Position numbers and translations under genes: made by a program. From Bacteroidota bacterium (GTDB taxonomy: Bacteria > Bacteroidota > Bacteroidia > Flavobacteriales_F > PHOS-HE28), in assembly GCA_023430945.1 (NCBI GenBank), contig JAEYYE010000116.1:1-12408 (forward strand): DNA of 12,408 nt, read 5' to 3'. Position 1 is the stretch's first letter; every line of letters starts with the position of its first letter. Positions 1-7,189 of the stretch are shown here, one piece after another. A model generated the notes under the pieces. It was given only the letters and a program-made list of their open reading frames with translations. It was not told where the DNA came from and ran no database searches.

Positions 1-244
1 TCTCTCCACTGACCGGGTCCATCCTGTCCAAGGAAACTTCCCCGTAGACCTTCTGTCCGTAGACATGCGACGCACTTACCAGGCGCATGCCAGCCAGATC
101 ATCGGCCGATGAGCCGATCGCCTGATCGGGCATTCCCGGATTCAGATCATATGCGACCGGCCAACTCTGCAACCAATCCACCTGCTGCGCGGCGAGCATG
201 TGGGTGAAAAGAAGGAAAAGGAAGAAAGAAGAGTTGCGCACCAT
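1..244 (-). CDS. Exported protein of unknown function, N-terminal fragment
   Basis: The ATG lies at 244-242 and the frame stays open for 81 codons to the window edge, so the 3' part is missing. The first 20 residues form a Sec signal peptide: a short basic start (MVRN), a Phe/Leu-rich core and a likely cleavage site after LAA, before QQVDW. The mature part begins QVDWLQSWPVAYDLNPGMPD and continues with short beta-like stretches. I recognise no domain. The style (an early Trp, then 'value, label, property' beta strands) resembles the large T9SS-exported beta-propeller or repeat proteins of Bacteroidota, but that is a guess, because any sorting domain would lie outside the window. It is divergent from the copper protein at 367 and shares a 122-bp promoter region with it. 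Confidence 0.75.
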   Translation of the reverse strand, partial: MVRNSSFFLFLLFTHMLAAQQVDWLQSWPVAYDLNPGMPDQAIGSSADDLAGMRLVSASHVYGQKVYGEVSLDRMDPVSGE

Positions 245-269
245 GATCGTTCGACTTTGGATCCGATCG

Positions 270-277
270 CAAAGTTG
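270..277 (-). promoter_or_regulatory. Candidate -7 box for the leftward exported-protein gene
   Basis: Read on the minus strand this is CAACTTTG, a 7-of-8 match to the Bacteroidota -7 element TAnnTTTG. It would place a start site near 263 and a leader of about 20 nt before the ATG at 244. No clear -33 TTTG partner is visible, so this is a weak call. Confidence 0.28.
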
Positions 278-329
278 CTTGGATCCGGATGATCGCATGT
301 TCTTTTTTATGGTGCGGCCAACCCCGATC

Positions 330-337
330 GAACTTTG
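330..337 (+). promoter_or_regulatory. Candidate -7 box for the copper-protein gene
   Basis: GAACTTTG matches TAnnTTTG at 7 of 8 positions. A run of six T (303-308) lies about 21 bp upstream, at the distance expected for the Bacteroidota -33 element. The start site would be near 344, giving a leader of about 23 nt before the ATG at 367. Confidence 0.35.
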
Positions 338-366
338 TGCGTCCAATCAACCTGAAACACGATCAA

Positions 367-951
367 ATGAGAACTTTCTATGCACTTCTGCTTTCATGCA
401 CCGCATTCACAGCCGGGGCACAAACGATAAGCACCCTCAACAACAGCACCTTTTCACCATCGATGCTCACGATCGAGCTGGGCGGATCCGTCACATTCAA
501 CGTAACGGGCATCCATACGGCGACGCAGGTGAGCGAAGAGACCTGGATGACCAACAGCAATGTGCCGCTGCCCGGCGGTTTCGATTTCGATGCAGGTACG
601 CACATGTACACGCCGACCGAGATCGATACGATCTATTTCGTGTGCCAGCCCCACGCGGGCATGGGCATGAAGGGAATGATCATCGTGGAGAACACCACGA
701 GCATCGATGAGGCGGAAGCAACGCCGTTGCGGATCTATCCCAACCCGGTATCGGACGAAGTGACCATTGAAACTTCGGGAATGAATGAATTCGTGCTGAT
801 CGATATGCAGGGCCGCGAAGTGCTGCGCCGCATGGTGAACACCAACGATCGGATCGATTTAGCCCAGATCCCGGAAGGCAATTACAACGCACTGCTGAAG
901 GATCGTAAAGGGAACGTGACCGGGACGCAGCGGCTTACGATCGCGCGCTGA
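367..951 (+). CDS. Secreted plastocyanin-like type 1 copper protein with T9SS sorting domain
   Basis: This 194-residue protein has three parts. Residues 1-18 are a signal peptide (MRTFYALLLSCTAFTAGA, then QTIS). Residues 20-108 are a cupredoxin domain. Residues 115-194 are a T9SS type A C-terminal sorting domain with the motif IYPNPVSDEVTI and a closing GNVTGTQRLTIAR. The expected copper ligands are H50, C93, H96 and M101. The +3 and +8 spacing from Cys to His and Met is the same as in plastocyanin (C-x2-H-x4-M), so a functional blue-copper site is likely. The T9SS tail indicates export across the outer membrane, with release or surface anchoring, so it may carry electrons or bind copper outside the cell. 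The start at 367 was preferred to an in-frame ATG at 289 because the signal peptide begins there. It is followed by a palindromic terminator. The partner and physiological role cannot be read from the neighbours. Confidence 0.88.
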   Translation: MRTFYALLLSCTAFTAGAQTISTLNNSTFSPSMLTIELGGSVTFNVTGIHTATQVSEETWMTNSNVPLPGGFDFDAGTHMYTPTEIDTIYFVCQPHAGMGMKGMIIVENTTSIDEAEATPLRIYPNPVSDEVTIETSGMNEFVLIDMQGREVLRRMVNTNDRIDLAQIPEGNYNALLKDRKGNVTGTQRLTIAR

Positions 952-964
952 TCGCTGCGCACAA

Positions 965-1002
965 GAATGAGTAAAGGCGCCGATCGGCGCCTTTACTCAT
1001 TC
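965..1002. terminator. Perfect 38-bp palindrome, likely bidirectional terminator
   Basis: Every base from 965 to 1002 pairs with its mirror about 983.5, giving two 19-base arms around a central GATC. The GC core (GGCGCC on each side) is flanked by AAA on the left and TTT on the right, so each strand reads as a GC stem followed by a short U run. It sits 13 bp after the copper-protein stop. It also contains the last Glu codon and the stop codon (997-999) of the convergent hydrolase gene. Confidence 0.8.
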
Positions 1003-2124
1003 CAGATCGTTCCACCAGGGTTCGGAGACCGATGGATCGGCATCGATCATGATGCGGCCGACACGCGGTGTGAGAAGCGGAATGAAACTGCCTTTTCCAG
1101 CCGCCTTCAACCGTTGGATCGGATCCTTCCAATGGTGCAATGCCAGGTTGAACTTGGCCCAATGGATCGGCACCAGCGCCCGCGTACCAAGGTCACGCGC
1201 TGCCTGCGCCACCTCCTCGGGGAACATGTGGATGTTGCTCCAATTCTCGTTGTACGCGCCACATTCCAGCAACACCAGATCGAAGGGGCCGTAGCGGTCG
1301 CCTATTTCAGCGAACGTTGGTGAATACCCCGAATCGCCACCGAACATGAGCGTGCGCTTTCCGCCCTGCAACACCCAGCCGCCCCACAGAGTACTGAAGC
1401 GATCCGTAAGACCACGGCCGGAAAAATGGCGCGTGGGAACAAGCGAGATCTCAACCTTTCCATGCAGTGCCGCATTCCATAGATCGAACTCCTCTATCCG
1501 GTCGGGTCTTACGCCCCAACGTTCCAGGTGTGCACCAACGCCCAATGGCATCATCCAGCGGTTCACGCGATCCTTCAGGTAGATCACGCTCTCGTGGTCG
1601 AGATGATCGTAATGATCGTGCGAAAGAAGAACCACGTCCACATGCGGCAGATCCTGCAAACGCGGCTGTATCGTGTACCGGAAACGCTTCGGTCCGGCGA
1701 AGGAAAAAGCCGATGCGCGTTCACCGAACACGGGATCGACCAGGAACGTGATGCCTTCCAGCTTGATGAGCACCGTGGAATGCCCGAACCACGCGATCGC
1801 GTACGAACTGTCGGGCACCGCCTCCCATGCCTTCCGATCGAACTGGATGGTGGGGATCGGATCCTTCGGTTCACGCCCTTCGCCGCCGGCGAGCACCTGC
1901 CAAAGCACTTTCATCATCACCCCGAAGGGCATGTCCATCCTGGTCTCCACCAGATTCTGGAACTTTCCGTCGCGGTAATTGGGGGAAGCTTCGATCCGCG
2001 CGAGCCGGTCACCTTTGGGTCGGCCGCCCACGCGCGGAGAGATCATCAGATACATGAACACGAAGATCACCACCACGAGGATCGGTAGCACCACGAACAG
2101 GAAGATCCTTTTCAGCAACCTCAA
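997..2124 (-). CDS. Membrane-anchored metallo-beta-lactamase-fold hydrolase, NAPE-PLD/UlaG-like
   Basis: This 375-residue protein starts with one hydrophobic segment (residues 7-28) after MRLLKR, which fits an uncleaved membrane anchor. The rest is a metallo-beta-lactamase fold of the COG2220 type. Metal ligands are visible: HDHYDH at 169-174 (H169, H171, D173, H174), H233 in TRHFSGRG, D264 in GGDSGYS and H321 in PIHWAKF. The intervals between them are close to those of N-acylphosphatidylethanolamine phospholipase D (NAPE-PLD; H185, H187, D189, H190, H253, D284, H343). That makes a phosphodiesterase on a lipid or a small molecule the best guess; the substrate is unknown. The GPKRFR sequence after the second beta region is also typical of this subgroup. 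The start is TTG at 2124: an in-frame TAA lies just upstream, and later starts would cut into the membrane segment. Its 3' end overlaps the palindromic terminator. Confidence 0.85.
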   Translation of the reverse strand: MRLLKRIFLFVVLPILVVVIFVFMYLMISPRVGGRPKGDRLARIEASPNYRDGKFQNLVETRMDMPFGVMMKVLWQVLAGGEGREPKDPIPTIQFDRKAWEAVPDSSYAIAWFGHSTVLIKLEGITFLVDPVFGERASAFSFAGPKRFRYTIQPRLQDLPHVDVVLLSHDHYDHLDHESVIYLKDRVNRWMMPLGVGAHLERWGVRPDRIEEFDLWNAALHGKVEISLVPTRHFSGRGLTDRFSTLWGGWVLQGGKRTLMFGGDSGYSPTFAEIGDRYGPFDLVLLECGAYNENWSNIHMFPEEVAQAARDLGTRALVPIHWAKFNLALHHWKDPIQRLKAAGKGSFIPLLTPRVGRIMIDADPSVSEPWWNDLE

Positions 2125-2223
2125 TAGCCCGATCTTTTACAGGTACGAAGATCGGCCGATCCACCGCTCATTTCCTGCGCACCGTTACATCACATTAATC
2201 GATGGGCCTGCTTTTCCGCAGGG

Positions 2224-2231
2224 TAGCTTTC
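2224..2231 (+). promoter_or_regulatory. Candidate -7 box for the secreted protein at 2248
   Basis: TAGCTTTC matches TAnnTTTG at 7 of 8 positions and lies 16 bp before the ATG. This would give a leader of only about 10 nt. No -33 element is convincing. Confidence 0.28.
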
Positions 2232-2247
2232 GCCCAGATCCCTCACC

Positions 2248-3303
2248 ATGCGTATCATCATCATCCTTCTTACAGCCTTATCGATCACCACGGCGAACGC
2301 ACAACCTGTGATCGATGGATCGAATTTCTTCGAGATCGGCGATTCGGCGTTGCGCTACCTGAAGTTCGACACGTCGCTCTGGTCGGTGGAGCCCGGAACG
2401 ATCGGTGAGAACATCACGTGGGACCTATCCGATGTGGACATCACACATCCTTCTGTGATCGTGGATACGCTGCTGTTCATCGATCCGGTGGGCACACCTT
2501 TTTATCCATCGAACCTTGGCGCCGATTATTCGGCCGCGAACCTGTGCATGCTGGTGAGGACCGAACCGTTCTATCCGGAGAACAACGACTATAACTACTA
2601 CTTCGCAAGTGCGGATTCGCTCGCATTCATCGGGCATTGGGCCGATACCGGCGGAAACGAGATCTGGGAATACCACCATCCCGATCCGCTGCGCGAACTC
2701 GTTTTCCCGCTCACCTACGCCGATCAATACACCGATCAATTCACGCGCTACTACACCGATCAATCCGGCAGTGGTGCACATTACGCCGAAGGCACTTACA
2801 TGATCACGGTTGATGCGTACGGTACGCTGATCACACCGGAAGGCATGGAGTTGAACGATGTGATCCGTGTGCACACCGTGCACGAAGTGACCGATTCGAG
2901 CGCACTTGGTGTGGAGACCACGGTACTGCATGCCTACAAATGGTATTCGGCAGGCGCGAAAGGTGCGATCGTTACCATGATGATGGCGATCGGCGACAGC
3001 ACGCAGGTGGAAACTCTGCATTACCTGAAGCAGACGGACATCAGCACGTCTATCTCTGGACCGACCGGAGCGAATGCACCACTGATCGCCCATGAAGGAA
3101 ATTCGATCGTGGTCTCGCTGAATGATTGCGCCGCGATGCGATCGCTCACGATACATGACGCTGCCGGCCGGCTGGTGCGCACGATCGAAGGCGGCAGTGA
3201 TCGGATCGGTTTCGATCGTAACGGTCTCAAGAGCGGTGCTTACCTGCTCGTGATCCGCACCGCCGATCGAAAACGGATCACCGGAAAATTCCTGGTGGAA
3301 TAG
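2248..3303 (+). CDS. T9SS-exported protein of unknown function
   Basis: The 351-residue product opens with a clear signal peptide (MRIIIILLTALSITTANA, cleaved before QPVID). A central region (about 20-265) is rich in Tyr, Asp and Thr and predicted beta-like, with no catalytic motif that I recognise. The C-terminal 70 residues (about 283-351) have the shape of a T9SS type A sorting domain: SLTIHDAAGRLVRTI, then GLKSGAYLLVIRT and the basic end KRITGKFLVE. The usual YPNP motif at the start of such domains is absent. A short internal repeat, three copies of Tyr-Ala/Thr-Asp-Gln, occurs at residues 157-172. The stop at 3301-3303 is 2 bp from the stop of the convergent glycosyltransferase gene. It is likely released or displayed on the surface; its function is unknown. 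Confidence 0.82.
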   Translation: MRIIIILLTALSITTANAQPVIDGSNFFEIGDSALRYLKFDTSLWSVEPGTIGENITWDLSDVDITHPSVIVDTLLFIDPVGTPFYPSNLGADYSAANLCMLVRTEPFYPENNDYNYYFASADSLAFIGHWADTGGNEIWEYHHPDPLRELVFPLTYADQYTDQFTRYYTDQSGSGAHYAEGTYMITVDAYGTLITPEGMELNDVIRVHTVHEVTDSSALGVETTVLHAYKWYSAGAKGAIVTMMMAIGDSTQVETLHYLKQTDISTSISGPTGANAPLIAHEGNSIVVSLNDCAAMRSLTIHDAAGRLVRTIEGGSDRIGFDRNGLKSGAYLLVIRTADRKRITGKFLVE

Positions 3304-3305
3304 GA

Positions 3306-4304
3306 TCAGCTGTTCAGGCCGAGCTGCTTCTGGATCTTCGAGAAGAACGGCGTGACCGCTTCGTCGATCTTGGGTGGAAGCAGGCTCTTGATCGAGTTCT
3401 TGAACTTGCGGAAAGAAGAAGGTTCGATGTACCGCTCGAAATAGGCGAGATCCCGCTCATGGTCCACCAGCATGTATTTGGGATGCACCAGCGGGAACTT
3501 CATCTCATACAGATCCTCCTTGTTGCGGCGATCGTTCTCGTTCACCGTATGCGTTCCTTCCGCACCGAAACCGATGTTGCGGATAATGTTCGTATTCGGC
3601 ATGCACGTAACGCCGCGATTGAGATGCCGCGCGAAATCCATCTGGTAATCCCATGATCGGATCCTGCCATCGAACTGCGCTTCGAAGAGCAGGTACGCTT
3701 CCTTCATTTCACCCTTGGTGAGGAACTGGCCCAGCAACAATCCTGAATCGCGCACTTCGGGCCAATCCTTCATCTGCACATCGTACTTCTGCCAAACGCG
3801 GCGCCAGCCGGCCCAACCCCAGTACGCGCCATAACCGTGCGCCGAGAAATAGTACGATTCCTTTCCCTTCACTTCCCACTCCGTCATGAGGTTGTTGCCC
3901 ATGATGCACCACACGCGATCATCGTGGCGGTACTTCTCCAATAATTCCTGGCAATACCAGAAGAAACTTTGTGAAGGATACGTGTCATCCTCGAGCACGA
4001 TGCCTTCCTCTTCATTCTCCCAGAACCAGTCCATGGCGGTACTCTCGCCCATCATTACACCAAGGTTCTTTTCGCTGAACCTGGTGAACACTTCGCATTC
4101 CCAATCCACGAGATCTACGATCGATCGGACCTTCTCGCACTTGGCGCGTTCCTGCTCGTTGCGCGGACCATCGCACGCGAAGTAGAAGCGCGGCGGTTTC
4201 GCCTGGCGGATCGCCTCGAACACCTGGATCGCACTGTCGTATCGGTTGAACGCGATGAAGAGCACCGGTGTGCGCAAAGGCCCTGGTGGAACGAATGAGC
4301 TCAT
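3306..4304 (-). CDS. GT-A-fold glycosyltransferase (nucleotide-diphospho-sugar transferase)
   Basis: This 332-residue cytoplasmic protein begins with the typical GT-A nucleotide-binding start (TPVLFIAFNRYDSAIQVFEA, residues 12-31), with YFACDGP at 41-47. An acidic metal-binding motif, LEDDTYPS, lies at 104-111, where E105-D106-D107 fill the DXD role. GWAGWRRVWQKYD at 163-175 is a second conserved-looking block of the kind found in GT2-like proteins of polysaccharide and glycan clusters. No transmembrane segment is evident. It should move a sugar from an NDP-sugar to a glycan or protein acceptor; donor and acceptor cannot be told. It is the second gene of an operon, 3 bp after the stop of the gene at 4308-5627, so the two enzymes probably act on the same glycan. 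Related proteins are sometimes labelled hemolysin activation protein, a name that says little about function. Confidence 0.82.
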   Translation of the reverse strand: MSSFVPPGPLRTPVLFIAFNRYDSAIQVFEAIRQAKPPRFYFACDGPRNEQERAKCEKVRSIVDLVDWECEVFTRFSEKNLGVMMGESTAMDWFWENEEEGIVLEDDTYPSQSFFWYCQELLEKYRHDDRVWCIMGNNLMTEWEVKGKESYYFSAHGYGAYWGWAGWRRVWQKYDVQMKDWPEVRDSGLLLGQFLTKGEMKEAYLLFEAQFDGRIRSWDYQMDFARHLNRGVTCMPNTNIIRNIGFGAEGTHTVNENDRRNKEDLYEMKFPLVHPKYMLVDHERDLAYFERYIEPSSFRKFKNSIKSLLPPKIDEAVTPFFSKIQKQLGLNS

Positions 4305-4307
4305 GAT

Positions 4308-5627
4308 CTAGAAGATGTTCACTTTATTGTCCGTGTGGTACACGCCGTAATCCTTGAACATGGAGATCGCGTGGCGGGCGATGCTGCGCGGGGTGGCGAA
4401 TTCATCCACGAAACGATACAGGAAGAGTTGCATCCGGTCGTGGTAACGCACAGAGATGTCCTGCACGATGTTCCCGTAGCGATCGTAAGGAAGGATCTCG
4501 ATGCAACCTGCCGCATGTGCGGTTGGAAGAAGCATGTTGCTGCCATGCACACCGATCACGATCTGGCTGCGCGCATAGGCCTCGCACCAATCAAGTTCGG
4601 TGCGCTTATCCATTTTTCGTGTGCGCAGATCGACCACGGCTGGATCGAAACCACCGGCATCGCCAAGGCCCACCACGCTGAAGGTGGCCGTTGGCAATTC
4701 CTTCCTGATCGCCCGCATGGTGGCAGCGATCAGGCTGTCCTGCGCCTTCACGTAGCGCCTGCCCAAACTCTTTTTCAGGCCGAATTTGTTCAGCGCGCGG
4801 TAATTGAATTTCGCGGAAGGTGTGCTGAACCAAAGCCTGTCCTCACGTGCAACGAACGTGATGTGCGGCGGATGGTTCAGGTATTGATCCAGCGGAAAAG
4901 GCCTTACACGTGTGAAGCGCGCGATATCGATGCCGGCGAACTCCGGATGCGCGTAGCCGCGCCCGAGGAACACGCGATCGTACCGCGGAAGTTGTTGCTG
5001 TACGAACCGATCGATGGCGGGGAACCAGCCATGCGCTTCACCCAGCCGTTGATCCACGGACCATACCTCGGCGACACCTTCGGGCACGAGCCATTCAAAG
5101 CTTTTCGGAATGATCAGGATCAAGCCCAGCTCCGGATGCCGATCGATGTAATGGAGCGCGTTGTAGAGTTTCAGAAGAACGTGGCCATAAAGGAAATCCA
5201 GCGTATTGAGGATCACCACATCCCTGCACTCCTTCTTCACGATCCGCTCGATGTGGATCTCCTTTCCGGAAGGCGAGCGGAAATTCCCGATCAGCGGAAC
5301 ATGGATCCAACCCACGCCTTCCTTCTCATTGATGATCCTCTTCTTCTTTTTGTCGATCCCGAACGGATGATCCACCGCAAAGCCGACACGATGATCGAAA
5401 AGATGATCGAGCCCACAATCGTTGCAGAGCCGATCGGCCATGACATGGATGCCGGGGAAGACCGATCCATTCAACTGCACGTTCCACGAGCCACAAGCCG
5501 GGCACGGATCGGCCACTGGTGCATCGGGCTTCAACTGCACCAGATGCCGGCCGGCACTGGGAGCAACGCCCGAAGCGCCTTCTACAGCTCGTTGGGAAGG
5601 CCTGTTCACTTCGATCGATGTAAACAC
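4308..5627 (-). CDS. Zinc-ribbon protein with GT61-like glycosyltransferase C-terminus
   Basis: This is a 439-residue protein. Residues 40-75 hold a four-cysteine zinc ribbon: CPAC at 42-45 and CNDC at 68-71. The middle (about 110-290) is a mixed alpha/beta region without a diagnostic motif. The C-terminal region (about 345-395) contains QIVIGVHGSNMLLPTAHAAG, followed by IEILPYDRYGNI. This resembles the conserved 'G-x-H-G-(A/S)' block of glycosyltransferase family 61 (DUF563), which binds the sugar-nucleotide donor. The start is GTG at 5627, because an in-frame TGA lies four codons upstream. The downstream GT-A gene begins 3 bp after its stop. Together they look like a small surface-glycan or glycoprotein assembly pair. 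The GT61 link rests on the C-terminal motif only and is moderate; an orphan family is the alternative. Confidence 0.7.
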   Translation of the reverse strand: MFTSIEVNRPSQRAVEGASGVAPSAGRHLVQLKPDAPVADPCPACGSWNVQLNGSVFPGIHVMADRLCNDCGLDHLFDHRVGFAVDHPFGIDKKKKRIINEKEGVGWIHVPLIGNFRSPSGKEIHIERIVKKECRDVVILNTLDFLYGHVLLKLYNALHYIDRHPELGLILIIPKSFEWLVPEGVAEVWSVDQRLGEAHGWFPAIDRFVQQQLPRYDRVFLGRGYAHPEFAGIDIARFTRVRPFPLDQYLNHPPHITFVAREDRLWFSTPSAKFNYRALNKFGLKKSLGRRYVKAQDSLIAATMRAIRKELPTATFSVVGLGDAGGFDPAVVDLRTRKMDKRTELDWCEAYARSQIVIGVHGSNMLLPTAHAAGCIEILPYDRYGNIVQDISVRYHDRMQLFLYRFVDEFATPRSIARHAISMFKDYGVYHTDNKVNIF

Positions 5628-5773
5628 GTTGGCATTTCAACGCGGCGCAGCCGAAAAGGATACCGGCTGATCGCGGGCGGGAGTGGAGCGGGCAATTGCA
5701 CGAGGCGCGAAATTACGTCGCACAACAGGCGATCCGCCATGGCTCGCACAGGCTTCGCACCTTTGCGATCGCC

Positions 5774-6952
5774 ATGTCCGATCTCGATCGTTATTTCCGC
5801 GACCACCTGGCGCAGACCAGCCCGTTCCCGCTCGCGCTGGATATCGTACATGCCGAAGGCTGCATGCTCAAGGACCGATCGGGAAGGGAATATCTTGATC
5901 TTGTGGCCGGGCTTGCAGTGAACAATGTGGGCCACCGGCATCCCAAGGTGGTAAGAGCGATAAAGGATCAATGCGATCGGTATCTGCACGTGATCCCGTA
6001 TGGCGAATTCATCCAGGAACCGCAGGTGGAATTCGCGAAAGCGCTCACCGATCGGTTGCCGGCCTCACTGAACAACGTGTATTTCGTTAACAGTGGCACC
6101 GAAGCGATCGAGGCTTCGCTGAAACTCGCCAAACGGATCACCGGCCGCACGCAGCTGGTGGCGTGCCATGGAAGTTATCACGGGAGCACCCATGGCTCGC
6201 TCAGCATCACCGGCAATGAAGTGAAGAAATACCGCAACAGGCCGTTGCTTCCGGGGATCGAATTCATCCACTTCAACAATGATGGGGATCTTGAACTGAT
6301 CACCGATCGGTCCGCTGCGGTGGTGGTGGAGCCGATCCAGGGCGATGCAGGTGTACGCGTTCCGCGGAAGGAATGGCTGCAGGCGGTACGCGACCGTTGT
6401 GATCGCACAGGCGCGCAATTGATCTTCGATGAAGTGCAGACCGGATTCGGGCGCACCGGATCGCTCTTCGCTTTTCAGGAATTCGGGATCGTACCTGATA
6501 TTCTCGTGCTCGGGAAAGCGCTTGGCGGTGGAATGCCGATGGGTGCCTTCATCTCTTCAAAAGAGAAGATGCAGCTGCTGACCCATGATCCGATCCTGGG
6601 CCATATCACCACCTTCGGCGGACACCCGATCCCATGCGTGGCCGGAATGGCGGCGCTGGAAGTCCTGCACGAAGAAGATCTTCCGAAGAATGCCCTGGTG
6701 ATGGGATCGCTCTTCAAGGAATTGCTCCAACACGAACGGATCGTTGAGGTTCGCGGCGAAGGGCTCATGCTCGCCGTTGAATTGGGCGATGCCGGAAAAG
6801 TGCAGCAGGTGGTGAAGGGATGTCTTGCCCGAGGGGTGCTCGGTTTCTGGTTCCTTTCATGCCCTACGGCTTTCCGGATAGCGCCGCCGCTCACCATCAC
6901 GGCCGATCAGGTGCGATCGGCATGCGCAGCCATCATTTCCGAGCTGGGCTGA
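5774..6952 (+). CDS. Class III PLP-dependent aminotransferase
   Basis: This 392-residue enzyme belongs to the acetylornithine/ornithine/GABA aminotransferase family (class III, fold type I). Visible landmarks are NVGHRHPKVV (51-60), SGTEA (107-111, phosphate contact), HGSYHGST (132-139), FDEVQTGFGRTG (218-229, with D219 pairing the PLP ring nitrogen), and LGKALGGG with the Schiff-base lysine K248. GHITTFGGHP lies further on. All active-site elements are intact and the length is normal. Bacteroidota carry many close relatives annotated simply as aspartate aminotransferase family; whether this one uses acetylornithine, ornithine, lysine or an omega-amino acid cannot be decided here. The ATG at 5774 was chosen because the family N-terminus (here LAQTSPFPLALDIVHAEG) begins a few residues later; an upstream TTG at 5696 would add 26 unrelated residues. 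It is divergent from the glycosyltransferase operon. Confidence 0.92.
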   Translation: MSDLDRYFRDHLAQTSPFPLALDIVHAEGCMLKDRSGREYLDLVAGLAVNNVGHRHPKVVRAIKDQCDRYLHVIPYGEFIQEPQVEFAKALTDRLPASLNNVYFVNSGTEAIEASLKLAKRITGRTQLVACHGSYHGSTHGSLSITGNEVKKYRNRPLLPGIEFIHFNNDGDLELITDRSAAVVVEPIQGDAGVRVPRKEWLQAVRDRCDRTGAQLIFDEVQTGFGRTGSLFAFQEFGIVPDILVLGKALGGGMPMGAFISSKEKMQLLTHDPILGHITTFGGHPIPCVAGMAALEVLHEEDLPKNALVMGSLFKELLQHERIVEVRGEGLMLAVELGDAGKVQQVVKGCLARGVLGFWFLSCPTAFRIAPPLTITADQVRSACAAIISELG

Positions 6953-7121
6953 GTGGAGATCTTCGGCCTTTTCTATACTTCGCCGAACCGATCCAACTCC
7001 ATTTCCGGCTGGAAATTCCCGAATATCCACCGGATACCATACTGCAATTGTCCGTTCCCCGCCGTTGCCCGGATATACATGTCCGCTTTTTGGCCCATCC
7101 TGCTATTCGCGCGATCGGCGG

Positions 7122-7128
7122 TACTTTG
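7122..7128 (+). promoter_or_regulatory. Weak candidate -7 box for the M43 protease
   Basis: TACTTTG resembles TAnnTTTG but is one base short between TA and TTTG. It lies 62 bp before the protease ATG. It is the best match in the 237-bp gap 6953-7189, in which I see no gene or strong terminator. Confidence 0.18.
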
Positions 7129-7189
7129 AATGTGCCCCGGTGCTTAACTTGGCCGCCTCGATCGAAATGAACTGATCATAGGCAAACCC

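Noticed and set aside
1528..2088. Plus-strand open frame of 186 codons
   Set aside because: It is antisense to the metallo-hydrolase gene, whose seven metal ligands establish the true strand. The product is His- and Arg-rich without a domain.
2425..3156. Minus-strand open frame of 243 codons
   Set aside because: It is antisense to the T9SS-exported protein, which has a good signal peptide and sorting domain. The antisense product is compositionally odd (rich in Arg, His, Ile).
5696..5773. N-terminal extension of the aminotransferase from a TTG
   Set aside because: The added 26 residues do not resemble the family, whose conserved start follows the ATG at 5774, and the stretch fits better as a divergent promoter region.
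4335..5921. Long plus-strand open frame of 528 codons
   Set aside because: It lies antisense to the zinc-ribbon glycosyltransferase gene and runs into the aminotransferase gene in another frame. Its product has no recognisable domain and is rich in His, Arg and Asp, as expected of a shadow frame in GC- and GATC-rich DNA.
6962..6987. Inverted repeat TTCGGC / GCCGAA after the aminotransferase gene
   Set aside because: The stem is only 6 bp with a 14-nt loop and no T run directly after it, so it is too weak to call a terminator.
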